Position numbers and translations under genes: made by a program. The notes under the pieces were generated by a model. The model had not been told where the DNA came from and ran no database searches. It worked only from the letters and a program-made list of their open reading frames with translations. A DNA stretch of 45,684 nucleotides. Origin: Negativicutes bacterium (GTDB lineage Bacteria; Bacillota_C; Negativicutes; Acidaminococcales; Acidaminococcaceae). The stretch spans positions 1 to 45,684 of the forward strand of contig RZYP01000008.1 of the NCBI GenBank assembly GCA_009930275.1. The letters are read 5' to 3'. Of the stretch, positions 1-7,977 are shown in pieces; position 1 is the stretch's first letter; each line of letters opens with the position of its first letter.

Positions 1-1
1 A

Positions 2-580
2 GAATATTCCCAAAGCATATTATCCATTGATACGTATCATGCTGAGACTGCAAAAGCCGCAATCGCCGCAGGGGCTGACATAATAAACGATATTAGTGCT
101 GCAGAATTCGATGATAAAATGCTTGAAGTCGTAAGCAGACACAAGGCCCCGATTATTTTGATGCATATGCGTGGCACTCCTAAGAATATGCAGCAAAACA
201 CTGAATACGATAATGTTGTTGAGGAAGTAACAACATACCTTCTGGAGCGCGCTGAGATTTTCAAAAACAGAGGTATAGGGAAAGAAAAAGTTATTTTAGA
301 TCCAGGTATAGGTTTTGCGAAAAATACTGAGCAAAATCTAAAATTGATGCAAGGATTAAGCGAGATGACGGGTTTTGATTACCCCGTCCTGCTTGCAGCC
401 TCCCGCAAGGCCACTATAGGCAAAGTGCTTGGTGAAATTCCCCCGGAAGAACGGCTGGCCGGGACTATTGCGACGAGTTGTCAGGCAGTATATGCCGGCG
501 CTAATATGGTGAGGGTGCATGATGTCAAAGAGAATCTGCATGCTATTCGCATGTTGGAGGCAATCATAAGATGTCAATAG
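2..580 (+). CDS. folP: Dihydropteroate synthase, 5' truncated by window edge
   Basis: Joins p-aminobenzoate to hydroxymethyl-dihydropterin diphosphate in cytosolic folate synthesis. Only the last 192 residues are visible of a family that is usually about 265-280 long, and the frame is open from base 2. Visible family motifs are SIDTYHAETAKAA with GADIINDIS (strands of the TIM barrel), DPGIGFAKN, the AASRK substrate loop, and RVHDV near the C-terminus (Arg and His bind the diphosphate). The stop overlaps folK by 10 bases, so the two are probably translated together. An internal ATG at 119 is not the true start, because conserved sequence continues upstream of it. Identification is firm; only the missing N-terminus is unknown. 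Confidence 0.95.
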   Translation, partial: EYSQSILSIDTYHAETAKAAIAAGADIINDISAAEFDDKMLEVVSRHKAPIILMHMRGTPKNMQQNTEYDNVVEEVTTYLLERAEIFKNRGIGKEKVILDPGIGFAKNTEQNLKLMQGLSEMTGFDYPVLLAASRKATIGKVLGEIPPEERLAGTIATSCQAVYAGANMVRVHDVKENLHAIRMLEAIIRCQ

Positions 581-1044
581 CGTATATAGCAATGGGAAGC
601 AACTTGGGGGAGAAAAAGAAAAATCTTCTTGAAGCGCTGAGCAATATGGAAAATAGAGGGTTAAAGGTTTTAGCGGTTTCTTCTTTTGTAGAAACAGAGC
701 CGTACGGCGTTACCGACCAGCCATTTTTTATAAATGCGGTAGTGAAGATAGCTACGGAATTTTCAGCTCATGACTTATTAAGAGCTTTATTAGATATTGA
801 GCAAAAAATGGGCAGGGTCAGAAAACGCCATTGGGGCGAGCGTAATATTGATTTGGACTTATTGTTTTATGATAATTTGGTTATTAAGGAACATGACCTT
901 GTTTTACCACATCCTGATATGCAGAACAGACTTTTTGTTTTGGCTCCGCTTGCTGAAATTGCAGGGGAGGTCGTACACCCTGTTTTTAATGTTACTGTTA
1001 GTGATATGCTGAATAAATTGACGAGCGGAGATGAAGACAAATGA
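571..1044 (+). CDS. folK: 2-amino-4-hydroxy-6-hydroxymethyldihydropteridine diphosphokinase (HPPK)
   Basis: Transfers diphosphate from ATP to hydroxymethyl-dihydropterin, the step before FolP. The 157-residue length is typical. It shows the N-terminal YIAMGSNLGEK, the central RKRHWGERNIDLDLLFYD block whose two Asp residues bind Mg-ATP, and LPHPDMQNRLFVLAPLAEI. The ATG at 571 lies inside the end of folP, behind GGAGG at 556-560, and the stop overlaps the next gene in an ATGA. No folB (dihydroneopterin aldolase) lies between folP and folK here, although it often does in Firmicutes; it may sit upstream of the window or elsewhere. Confidence 0.96.
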   Translation: MSIAYIAMGSNLGEKKKNLLEALSNMENRGLKVLAVSSFVETEPYGVTDQPFFINAVVKIATEFSAHDLLRALLDIEQKMGRVRKRHWGERNIDLDLLFYDNLVIKEHDLVLPHPDMQNRLFVLAPLAEIAGEVVHPVFNVTVSDMLNKLTSGDEDK

Positions 1045-2264
1045 ATTGTTATGTGAATCTGAATAACCTTCTTATTTTTCGTAATTTGTTAACTGATCCT
1101 GTTATTGTGGCTCTTAGAAAACCCAAAGAAGTTTCTAATCCTGACTTGTACGGAGAACTTATTACAAAGGCCGAGAATCACGGATTGATGGGGATAATTC
1201 CCATTGAGTATATAATGCATGCAATCAGTCATCAGGCAAATGTGTTTAGTTGTATTGCTGAAAAAAATAATGGGGCAATCGGCGATGGCTTGATTAAAGC
1301 TATAGCCGGAGATATATTGATATTAAGAGAATTCCTTGCCGATGTTTTCCAGCGTTTCAAGAATCATGAGTTATTGGGAAATTATATTCCTTCGACCATC
1401 AGACCAATTGCTGGGCGCAAGATTTTGGAGAAGTGTTTCTTTAATTATGGCGATGATGAAAGGGCTCTAATAGCAACCAATGATTTGTGCGAGTATTATG
1501 CCAAATTTGGTTATGGCATTATGGCGGATTTCGTTGCCTTCAACTGGGATGGGGAAAAAGAGAAGCTGACGGGCATAAATAATTATTCTGAAATGACTTT
1601 TGACAAGATTTACGGCTATGAAAGACAAAAAAAGGAGCTTATCAAAAACACACAGGCCTTCCTAAACAATAAACCTGCAAATAACATCCTTCTATTTGGC
1701 GACAGAGGTACGGGGAAATCCTCTTCTATTAAGGCAATAGGTAACCACTTTTATGAGGATGGCTTGCGCATGGTTCAGGTAAGCCGTGAATGCTTTACGC
1801 AGCTGCCAAAAGTTATGCAGGCTTTGAGTCAGTGGGGGAAGAAATTTGTCATCGTCCTTGATGACTTATCTTTTGAAGAATTCGAAGTTGAGTACAAGGT
1901 TTTGAAGTCTATTCTTGACGGCGGACTTGAAGTTAAACCTGATAATGTCTTGTTTTATGCTTCATCGAATAGGAGAAACATAATTAAAGAGGTATGGCAG
2001 GATCAGAATATGAATGAACTGCACAGTCGTGACAGCGTGAATGAAAAGGTTTCTTTGTCTGATCGTTTTGGCATCAAGCTTTTTTACGATTCGATGGATC
2101 AGGAAGAGTACTTTGCTTTATTGGAAAAGATGGCAAAGGATGAAAACTTGAAAATTACCACTAAGGAACTAAGAGCCGAAGCAGTTAAGTGGGAAATGAG
2201 CCATTCCGGCAGAAACGGAAGAGTAGCCCGCCAGTTGCTGGACTATCTTCATGGTAAAGGCTGA
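1041..2264 (+). CDS. DUF815-family AAA-type ATPase
   Basis: A 407-residue protein with a C-terminal P-loop ATPase domain. Walker A is GDRGTGKSS near residue 220, and Walker B is FVIVLDDLSFEE about 55 residues later. The stretch around FDKIYGYERQKKELIKNT, just before the P-loop, is typical of DUF815. The N-terminal 190 residues are largely helical with no motif I recognise. The start overlaps the folK stop (ATGA), so it is the third gene of a fol transcript. The family's role is not established; a cytosolic remodelling or loading ATPase is possible from the fold alone. A strong hairpin terminator follows. Confidence 0.85.
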   Translation: MNCYVNLNNLLIFRNLLTDPVIVALRKPKEVSNPDLYGELITKAENHGLMGIIPIEYIMHAISHQANVFSCIAEKNNGAIGDGLIKAIAGDILILREFLADVFQRFKNHELLGNYIPSTIRPIAGRKILEKCFFNYGDDERALIATNDLCEYYAKFGYGIMADFVAFNWDGEKEKLTGINNYSEMTFDKIYGYERQKKELIKNTQAFLNNKPANNILLFGDRGTGKSSSIKAIGNHFYEDGLRMVQVSRECFTQLPKVMQALSQWGKKFVIVLDDLSFEEFEVEYKVLKSILDGGLEVKPDNVLFYASSNRRNIIKEVWQDQNMNELHSRDSVNEKVSLSDRFGIKLFYDSMDQEEYFALLEKMAKDENLKITTKELRAEAVKWEMSHSGRNGRVARQLLDYLHGKG

Positions 2265-2334
2265 ATGAGGAGTTTGCTCATGCAATCAATGATTTAGGTT
2301 ACTGAGGTTATAATTAACTTGGTCGGTAATAAAT

Positions 2335-2373
2335 AAAAAATGGTTGCCCTTAATTAAAGGGCAACCATTTTTT
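2335..2373. terminator. Bidirectional terminator between the fol operon and tyrS
   Basis: A near-perfect inverted repeat has arms built on TGGTTGCCCTT and AAGGGCAACCA around a short A/T loop. It is flanked by six A on the left and six T on the right, so it gives a stem plus U-tract on either strand. It sits between the convergent DUF815 ATPase gene and tyrS and can serve both. Confidence 0.9.
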
Positions 2374-2377
2374 ATCA

Positions 2378-3598
2378 TTATTCCATAATCAGACGGTAAT
2401 ATTTCTTTTTGCCTTTACGTACGAGGATACTTTTTTTAGAGTCAAACAAATCAGAGGTAAGTTCGGCTTCTACGTCAGTTACCTTTGTGTCGCCAAGATA
2501 AAGCCCGCCTTGAGCCACAAGTCGGCGGCCTTCGCTTTTGCTGGCGAAAACATTGTTGGAGGCAAGTATATCAATGAGTTTATTGCCGATTTCTGCCGGC
2601 TTCAGGCTGATTGTAGGAACGTCATCCAGGTTGGATCCTCCGCTAAATAGTGCTTCAGCCGCGGTTTTGGCCTTAAGCGCCTCTTCTTCTCCGTGAATAA
2701 GCTTAGTAACTTCAAAAGCCAGGACTACCTTCGCTTTGTTTATTTCGGAGCCTTCTAAAGCACCAAGGCGCCTGACCTCATCCATGGGCAGGAAGGTGAG
2801 GAGAGCAAGGCAGTTTTCAACGTCTGCGTCGTCTATATTCCGCCAATATTGATAGAAATCGTAGGGAGAAGTTTTAGCAGGATCAAGCCAAAGTGCGCCA
2901 CCAACTGTTTTGCCCATTTTAACGCCTTCGCTGGTTGTTAAGAGTTTGCATGTCATGCAATATGCCGGCTTGTGTTCTTTGCGGCGGATGAGCTCAACAC
3001 CGGCAAGCATGTTGGACCACTGGTCATCCCCGCCTAATTGCATTATGCAGCCATAATCACGGTTAAGGGTCAAGAAGTCATAGGCCTGCATAATCATATA
3101 GTTAAATTCGAAAAAAGATAAACCCTTTTCTAAACGTTTCTTGAAACACTCAGCCGTAAGCATACGGTTAACCGAAAAGTGTACGCCGACTTCACGTAAT
3201 AAATCAACATAATTAAGATTGAGGAGCCAATCAGCATTATTGACCATAATGGCCTTATTTTCAGAGAAATCTATGAAGCGTGCCATCTGTTTTTTGAAGC
3301 AAGCAATGTTGTGATTAATAAATTCCGGTGTAAGCATTTTTCTCATATCGTCTTTGCCGCTAGGGTCACCAACCATGCCTGTACCTCCGCCCAGGAGGCA
3401 GATAGGACGATGGCCTGCACGCTGCATATGCGCCATCAGCATGAGCGCTATAAAGTGGCCGACATGGAGACTGTCGGCAGTTGGATCAAAGCCTATATAG
3501 AATGTTATCTTTTCCTTTTCCAGTAATTCTTTAATTTCTTCTTCGTGTGATAGTTGTTTTAGAAATCCACGTTCCTGCAATAAATCGTAAACTGACAT
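2378..3598 (-). CDS. tyrS: Tyrosyl-tRNA synthetase
   Basis: Charges tRNA-Tyr with tyrosine using ATP, in the cytosol. The 406-residue protein has the class I HVGH version of the HIGH motif ([11 protein letters not shown]), the GGDDQWSNM tyrosine-binding block, the [11 protein letters not shown] loop equivalent to KMSKS, and a C-terminal S4-like RNA-binding region ([14 protein letters not shown]). The frame is open for 42 codons further upstream, but those codons run through the T-box leader. I chose the ATG at 3598 because it follows GGGAGGG by 7 bases and gives the normal MSVYDLL start. Expression is likely controlled by the upstream tyrosine T-box. Confidence 0.97.
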   Translation of the reverse strand: MSVYDLLQERGFLKQLSHEEEIKELLEKEKITFYIGFDPTADSLHVGHFIALMLMAHMQRAGHRPICLLGGGTGMVGDPSGKDDMRKMLTPEFINHNIACFKKQMARFIDFSENKAIMVNNADWLLNLNYVDLLREVGVHFSVNRMLTAECFKKRLEKGLSFFEFNYMIMQAYDFLTLNRDYGCIMQLGGDDQWSNMLAGVELIRRKEHKPAYCMTCKLLTTSEGVKMGKTVGGALWLDPAKTSPYDFYQYWRNIDDADVENCLALLTFLPMDEVRRLGALEGSEINKAKVVLAFEVTKLIHGEEEALKAKTAAEALFSGGSNLDDVPTISLKPAEIGNKLIDILASNNVFASKSEGRRLVAQGGLYLGDTKVTDVEAELTSDLFDSKKSILVRKGKKKYYRLIME

Positions 3599-3639
3599 TA
3601 AAAGCCCTCCCATAGTGTATTTGTAAAAAAATTTAAAAA

Positions 3640-3889
3640 AGCACAAAAAAGCCCTTCCCATAAAAATGGAAAGGGACGAGTAAACCCGCGGTACCACCCT
3701 GATTGTTCCAAATGAAGGAACCACTTAATAAAACCGCTAACGGGGTCATCCGGTTCGGCCTACTATTATTTCAACCGACAGCTCGCAAGTGTATTCGAAT
3801 GCGTATGCACGACGAGTTTCACCAACCCTCGTCTCTCTGAAGTGACAAAGCACACCTACTTGTCTTGTTCATTGCTTTATATTCAACTG
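3640..3889 (-). promoter_or_regulatory. T-box riboswitch leader, tyrosine type
   Basis: On the minus strand the leader carries the T-box sequence AGGGTGGTACCGCG (3687-3700), which pairs with the uncharged tRNA acceptor end. Upstream is a stem I region containing GGTTGGTGAAACTCG. The likely specifier codon is TAC (Tyr) at 3791-3793, followed by A, in GAATACACTTGC. Downstream is a terminator hairpin with CCCTTTCCA and a pairing arm, ending in six T (about 3645-3676). Uncharged tRNA-Tyr should favour the antiterminator and so raise tyrS expression. The 5' end is estimated from the promoter at 3896-3924. Confidence 0.93.
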
Positions 3890-3895
3890 TATAAG

Positions 3896-3924
3896 AATAT
3901 ACCAACTTTGTTCTTCAATGTCAA
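3896..3924 (-). promoter_or_regulatory. Sigma-A-type promoter for the tyrS T-box leader
   Basis: On the minus strand TTGACA (3919-3924) is followed after 17 bases by TATATT (3896-3901). This matches the vegetative consensus and places the transcript start just upstream of T-box stem I. It lies immediately past the mscL stop codon. Confidence 0.8.
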
Positions 3925-3928
3925 GCTG

Positions 3929-4366
3929 TTATTCTGTCAAGTGCGAAGTGCAATGAGGACAACGAGTCGCTTTTTCGTCTATTGTCCCAAAACAGAAAGG
4001 ACATTTTCGTTCAGGTGGTGCAGGCGGAGGAGCAGGCATTAAACGGCTCATTTGTTGTATGATAATAAAAATACAGAAAGCAACTATCAGAAAATCAATA
4101 ACGGAATTAATAAAGAGACCGTAAGCAATTACGGGAACCTTAGCGGCAGTGGCTTCAGCTATTGAGTTGACCGGTTTATTCGAAAGGTTAATAAACAGTT
4201 CTTTAAAATCAATACCACCCATTAATAGCCCGATTGGCGGCATTATTACATTTGTGACTAAAGAAGAGATTATTTTGCCAAAAGCGCCGCCGATGATAAC
4301 GCCCACGGCTAAATCCACTACATTACCGCGCATAGCAAAATTTTTAAAATCAGACATAAATGACAT
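3929..4366 (-). CDS. mscL: Large-conductance mechanosensitive channel with C-terminal zinc ribbon
   Basis: MscL forms a homopentameric inner-membrane pore that opens under membrane tension to release osmolytes. The 145-residue protein has the conserved cytosolic start ([17 protein letters not shown]), TM1 through residues 17-45 ([20 protein letters not shown]), a periplasmic loop, and TM2 around residues 80-104. After a proline-rich linker it ends in CPFC (C122, C125) and CPHC (C136, C139), which looks like a small zinc ribbon absent from the classic E. coli protein. The ATG at 4366 follows GGAG by 7 bases, so six upstream codons in the same frame are excluded. Confidence 0.95.
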   Translation of the reverse strand: MSFMSDFKNFAMRGNVVDLAVGVIIGGAFGKIISSLVTNVIMPPIGLLMGGIDFKELFINLSNKPVNSIAEATAAKVPVIAYGLFINSVIDFLIVAFCIFIIIQQMSRLMPAPPPAPPERKCPFCFGTIDEKATRCPHCTSHLTE

Positions 4367-4430
4367 AACAACACTCCTTTCCAAATCGTTCTTTATTATT
4401 TCGATAAATTTGATGTTAATCCTGCATAAC

Positions 4431-4459
4431 TTGACTGTGCACGATGATTATTTTATAAT
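4431..4459 (+). promoter_or_regulatory. Promoter for the small DnaA-domain-I-like gene
   Basis: TTGACT (4431-4436) and TATAAT (4454-4459) are separated by exactly 17 bases. The spacing and the perfect -10 support a vegetative promoter about 40 bases upstream of the ATG at 4504. Confidence 0.75.
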
Positions 4460-4503
4460 TATCCCTGTAACTATCTATTATGATATATGCAGGAGGAAAT
4501 AGA

Positions 4504-4839
4504 ATGAGAGATGACTTAGTTGTACCTGGTGAAAATGAGGAAAAGTTTGTAGTCGCGACGGACACGAGAGTTGTCACAATTCCTTTTACACCGCTGGAAG
4601 AAAGAATGTCCAAAGAGAAACCTTACCTTATGGAGGGTTTGGCCAAACTAAAGGATATGCTTGGTCAGGAAAAATTTAAAAAATATATCAGTACCGTTCA
4701 TAACATTAATAAAAGCGGTAGGGCAATCATGTTAATTGCTGATAATGAATTGCATCGTACTAATATTGAACGCGAGTGTATTGCTGCTATTATGGAGTCT
4801 TTTGAAGTAGACAATGTTCGTGTAGTGGCTATGGGATAA
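4504..4839 (+). CDS. Small stand-alone protein resembling DnaA domain I
   Basis: A 111-residue protein. Residues of about 41-111 read like the N-terminal domain of DnaA: a helix with LAKLKDMLGQEKFKKYIS, a strand at AIMLIADNELHR, then IERECIAAIMESF and a final strand VRVV. This follows the DnaA domain I pattern (L..L...L....F..W......, then NEF.RDWLE). No AAA+ or DNA-binding domain follows. The N-terminal 40 residues look extended. The ATG at 4504 sits behind AGGAGG, its own promoter is at 4431-4459 and a terminator follows, so it is a single-gene unit. DnaA domain I mediates DnaA self-contact and contact with helicase or regulators; a role here is inference from resemblance only. Confidence 0.6.
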   Translation: MRDDLVVPGENEEKFVVATDTRVVTIPFTPLEERMSKEKPYLMEGLAKLKDMLGQEKFKKYISTVHNINKSGRAIMLIADNELHRTNIERECIAAIMESFEVDNVRVVAMG

Positions 4840-4886
4840 AAAAATCAGGCGGACACATTTTGATAATGGTCCCGCCTGATTTTTTG
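4838..4886 (+). terminator. Terminator after the DnaA-domain-I-like gene
   Basis: AAAAAATCAGGCGG pairs with CCGCCTGATTTTTT across a 20-base loop, followed by more T. The symmetric A and T flanks mean it could act on both strands. Confidence 0.85.
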
Positions 4887-4902
4887 TTTTTTAATTAAAA
4901 AT

Positions 4903-4930
4903 GAAAAAAGAACTTGCATCAGCAAGTTCT
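4903..4930 (-). terminator. Terminator of the tRNA-Pro transcript
   Basis: On the minus strand GAACTTGC, a 4-base loop and GCAAGTTC are followed by a T-rich run. The hairpin begins about 10 bases past the CCA end of the tRNA gene. Confidence 0.8.
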
Positions 4931-4939
4931 GAGTTTTCA

Positions 4940-5016
4940 TGGTCGGGGCGACAGGATTCGAACCTGCGGCCTCTTAGTCCCGAACCAAGCGCGCTACCAA
5001 ACTGCGCTACGCCCCG
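4940..5016 (-). tRNA. tRNA-Pro, anticodon CGG
   Basis: Read on the minus strand, the gene starts CGGGGCG and its 7-base acceptor stem pairs with CGCCCCG. The discriminator is A and CCA is encoded (4940-4942). The D arm has GCGC pairing around AGTTTGGTA. The anticodon stem CTTGG/CTAAG holds the loop TTCGGGA, giving anticodon CGG at 4980-4982 (reads CCG). The T arm contains GGTTCGAATCC. The C1:G72 pair with A73 and G at position 37 are typical of bacterial proline tRNAs. Total length is 77 bases. Confidence 0.96.
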
Positions 5017-5082
5017 TTACAACGTTTACATTATATAAGATTGCACCTTGTTTGTCAAACAAGTTTTTGGATGTTTTTCGTT

Positions 5083-6741
5083 TTATCTAGTGCTGCTGCG
5101 AGTTCCGAAAGTTGGCGTTACCGTCAAGTCGACTTCAAAAATTCTTTCCCATGGCAACTTAAGATCGAGTTCAATGGAGGACAAATAGTAGTCTTTTGTT
5201 CCGTCACTATAGAATGGGTATTGGCAGAGATTGTTAGATAATAAAACATTCTTGTAGACCAGCATTTCATTCTTAATAAAATAGCTGACTTTAAGGCTAT
5301 CATAGCCAAGATTATATGGATCCATTTCTCTTATCTTTAGCAGCTTGCTTAGTTGGTAGTGAAGGGCCTTTTGGTATACCCAGTCGTCGAAAAAACGTTC
5401 GAGATTGAATTTTAAGTTTAATGCATAAAGAGAGGCAAGACTTTCAGCGGGAAGCCGGTTTTTCTGCCCTGTAAAAACACTGGCTTGTGCTACGGCAGTG
5501 CCTACCGAATTACTTACTGTATTCCAACCTGCAAATGCAGCTAAGCGAACAAGCGGCGTATCATTGTTAATCAACAGCGGGAAGATAGTTTCCTTAATGT
5601 CATAATTTGCTGAGAGGTCAACCAAGGCAACCGGAACATCTCCCATAACTAGACTTTTTACTCGCTCTGCTTGTGCTTTGAGCTGCATTGTCGAGTCATT
5701 GCCGCAATGAACATATAATACAAAATCAGCCCCTTTTAGAGAAGAAACTACTTTGCCGCCGACTATATTGATTTTTTCATTAACGGTTTCAGCAACACTG
5801 CACGACATGAACGGCATTGTCATATCAGGTACTTGCGGCGAGGAATATTCAACATAAACATTCGGTTTATAGTGCCACTTTTGATTTTTGTCAGCTGCGA
5901 GAAGCAGACACCCAAGTTCATCAGCACCTCTGGTTGTATGATATTTCTCCAGTAGGTTGTTGTGTTCTAAATAGAAAAGGGCCCTGTTACGGTTACGATT
6001 AGGCAGTCCGAATGGCTGACCGTCATCTTGTCCTATGACCAGCATCTTGATATTATTTATAGCAGCAGTATCAAGAAGTCTATGATTGAAATTACTGTTG
6101 TTTTTATAAAGCGTTGTATATTTGTCTATGATATCCGTGGGGATTTCAGAAACAAAACGTTGAAGTTCATTGAAGCGTAGGGGGTCACCAAAGGTATCCT
6201 GAATATCCTGTAACGCTGCCCAGCGCATAAGATGCCATTGCCACCAAGAATCTGGAACAAGTTGATCGGCTATAAGTAGTCGGGGGATGATAGAATATAT
6301 ATATAAGCTTGTATTTATGTTATCTTTATGCAAATCTTGAATGTATTTAAGAAAGGCCTCTTCATCTTCAACTGTACCTACAGACATACGGGAACCAACT
6401 AAGCCGCCATGTATTAAGAGGTCAGAAGAAATAATCATAGAGTCTGAAAGTTCAGCATTGTTTTTTAACCATTCGCTGACTGCTTTTCTGTCTGCATGCT
6501 CTGTATAGTTGCCAAGCAAGTCTTTTGGCGGTAGAATTATTCTGGTAGAGGCCAAGAGTCCTAAGTCCGATACGAATTTTGTACAGGGCGGCCTTCCGTC
6601 TAAAGGGACCACAACAGTTGTCGAGATAAGCGGTAACGAAGGCAGTGAGACCTCATCAACTTTGGGGGCGCGGTTGTTAAATAAAATTATAAACAATATA
6701 ATGGATAATGCTAAAAAAGAAAAAAATGGTTTCTTGGTCAC
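5083..6741 (-). CDS. DUF4127-family protein, probably exported or membrane-anchored
   Basis: A 552-residue protein. It starts with two lysines and a hydrophobic segment (FFSFLALSIILFIILF, residues 6-21) that looks like an uncleaved anchor or signal peptide. Next comes PLDGRPPCTKFVSDLGLL and PPKDLLGNY, the conserved start of DUF4127. Later blocks include SSDLLIHGGLVGSR, IGQDDGQPFG and ADELGCLLLAA, also typical of the family. The GTG at 6741 follows AAGGAG by 6 bases. The gene is alone on this strand and divergent from rsmD. The family has no settled function; conserved Asp, His and Glu residues suggest an enzyme acting outside the membrane, but that is inference. Confidence 0.85.
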   Translation of the reverse strand: MTKKPFFSFLALSIILFIILFNNRAPKVDEVSLPSLPLISTTVVVPLDGRPPCTKFVSDLGLLASTRIILPPKDLLGNYTEHADRKAVSEWLKNNAELSDSMIISSDLLIHGGLVGSRMSVGTVEDEEAFLKYIQDLHKDNINTSLYIYSIIPRLLIADQLVPDSWWQWHLMRWAALQDIQDTFGDPLRFNELQRFVSEIPTDIIDKYTTLYKNNSNFNHRLLDTAAINNIKMLVIGQDDGQPFGLPNRNRNRALFYLEHNNLLEKYHTTRGADELGCLLLAADKNQKWHYKPNVYVEYSSPQVPDMTMPFMSCSVAETVNEKINIVGGKVVSSLKGADFVLYVHCGNDSTMQLKAQAERVKSLVMGDVPVALVDLSANYDIKETIFPLLINNDTPLVRLAAFAGWNTVSNSVGTAVAQASVFTGQKNRLPAESLASLYALNLKFNLERFFDDWVYQKALHYQLSKLLKIREMDPYNLGYDSLKVSYFIKNEMLVYKNVLLSNNLCQYPFYSDGTKDYYLSSIELDLKLPWERIFEVDLTVTPTFGTRSSTR

Positions 6742-6804
6742 GGCAATCTCCTTGAAAGCTTTGATTTAGCCATTTAATTATATTACAAACGTGAGGATTT
6801 TTGA

Positions 6805-7356
6805 ATGAGGATTATAACTGGTAAGGCCAGAGGTTTAAAATTGGTAACTCCTAAAAACATGCAAGTGAGGCCGACGAGTGACAGAGTCAAGGAGTCGCTT
6901 TTTAATATTATTGGCACGAAAATCATTGGCGCCAAGGTTTTGGATTTGTTTGCCGGAACAGGGAACCTGGGTTTGGAGGCTTGGAGCCGAGGAGCCGAGA
7001 AAATTGTTTTCGTTGACGAAAATCCGACAAGTCTGCAATTAGTAATGACAAATATTAAAAAAGCAAAGGCAGAAAAAGAAACAAACATAATTAAAGGCAG
7101 CGCTTTGCGAGTCGTTGCCGATTTGTCTGCCAAAGGAGAGCTTTTCGATTTTATATTTTGCGACCCGCCTTATAATAAAGGCTTGGTGGAGCAAATAATT
7201 CGGAAGATATCCCAAAACAATATTGTAGCTTCGGGCGGATACATTATTTTTGAACATTCACAACATGAAACAATTCAGGAATTGCCGCCAAAAATAGAAA
7301 ATGTTCGCAGCGAAAAATACGGCGAGACCTTAGTTTCTTTTTTGCGTTGTCAGTAG
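6805..7356 (+). CDS. rsmD: 16S rRNA (guanine-966 N2)-methyltransferase
   Basis: Methylates G966 of 16S rRNA using S-adenosylmethionine. The 183-residue protein has the family start MRIITGKARGLKL and RPTSDRVKESLFNIIG, the SAM-binding loop VLDLFAGTGNLGLEA, a VDENP acidic ribose contact and the catalytic CDPPYNKG (DPPY). The ATG at 6805 follows GAGG. It is followed by coaD, an order common in Firmicutes. A small inverted repeat GTTGTC/GACAAC spans the stop codon (7346-7361) and is followed by a T-rich stretch, so it may be a weak terminator. Confidence 0.95.
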   Translation: MRIITGKARGLKLVTPKNMQVRPTSDRVKESLFNIIGTKIIGAKVLDLFAGTGNLGLEAWSRGAEKIVFVDENPTSLQLVMTNIKKAKAEKETNIIKGSALRVVADLSAKGELFDFIFCDPPYNKGLVEQIIRKISQNNIVASGGYIIFEHSQHETIQELPPKIENVRSEKYGETLVSFLRCQ

Positions 7357-7376
7357 ACAACTATTTTTGCTATAAT
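7347..7376 (+). promoter_or_regulatory. Probable promoter for coaD with extended -10
   Basis: TTGTCA (7347-7352) is followed after 18 bases by TATAAT (7371-7376). The -10 is preceded by TGC, giving the extended form TGCTATAAT. It overlaps the rsmD stop and lies about 90 bases upstream of coaD. Confidence 0.6.
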
Positions 7377-7468
7377 TGTGGCATATTCCGCCTTAATAAG
7401 TTAAAATGTAAGTTAGTAAAATAATTGCCATAAAAATTTGATGCTGGCGAAAAAAATGGAGGTGCAAA

Positions 7469-7957
7469 GTGCGTAGAGCAATTTGCCCGGGGAGCTTCGA
7501 TCCTGTAACCAATGGACACATCGATATTTTCGAGCGTGCCAGTCTTATGTTTGATGAGATAATCATAAGTGTTTTCCATAATCCTGGCAAGGAAAAAGGT
7601 ATGTTCACCATGGAAGAGCGCGTTGCTATGTTGAAAGAAGCTACCAAGCATATACCTAATGCGAAAGTGACTTGTTTTTCAGGTCTGTTGAATGAATATT
7701 GCAAACAGCAGAACACTAAGTTTATTGTCAGAGGACTAAGAGCTTTTTCCGATTTTGAGTATGAATTTCAAAGAGCTTTATTGATTAAGAAGATAGACCA
7801 TGAGTTAGAAACCGTTTTTATTATGACAAATGCGCAATATTCTTTCCTTAGTTCCTCAGGAGTAAGAGAATTGGCTGTATTTGGCGGCAACATTTCCGGT
7901 CTGGTACCGGCAAGCATCGAAATGCAGATTAAAAAGTATATAGCAAATAAATCTTGA
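7469..7957 (+). CDS. coaD: Phosphopantetheine adenylyltransferase
   Basis: Catalyses the fourth step of coenzyme A synthesis, joining 4'-phosphopantetheine with ATP. The 162-residue protein has the nucleotidyltransferase motifs CPGSFDPVTNGHIDI (T/HxGH) and FLSSSGVRELA (the ISSTxVRE-type block), with RGLRAFSDFEYE between them. The GTG start at 7469 follows GGAGGTG. The enzyme supplies CoA and thus the phosphopantetheine arm later carried by AcpP in the cluster at 17 kb. Confidence 0.97.
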   Translation: MRRAICPGSFDPVTNGHIDIFERASLMFDEIIISVFHNPGKEKGMFTMEERVAMLKEATKHIPNAKVTCFSGLLNEYCKQQNTKFIVRGLRAFSDFEYEFQRALLIKKIDHELETVFIMTNAQYSFLSSSGVRELAVFGGNISGLVPASIEMQIKKYIANKS

Positions 7958-7977
7958 GTTTAAATAATGAGAGAGAG

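Noticed and set aside
3599..3724. 42-residue N-terminal extension of TyrS
   Set aside because: These codons run through the T-box and its terminator, and the ATG at 3598 has a strong ribosome-binding site.
5047..5063. CTTGTTTG-T-CAAACAAG hairpin followed by TTTTT, between tRNA-Pro and the DUF4127 gene
   Set aside because: The T-run is on the plus strand, where no gene ends, while both neighbours are on the minus strand. It could catch antisense read-through, but I cannot assign it.
7346..7361. GTTGTC-AGTA-GACAAC as an operator for coaD
   Set aside because: The stem is short and followed by a T-rich run, so a weak rsmD terminator explains it as well as an operator.
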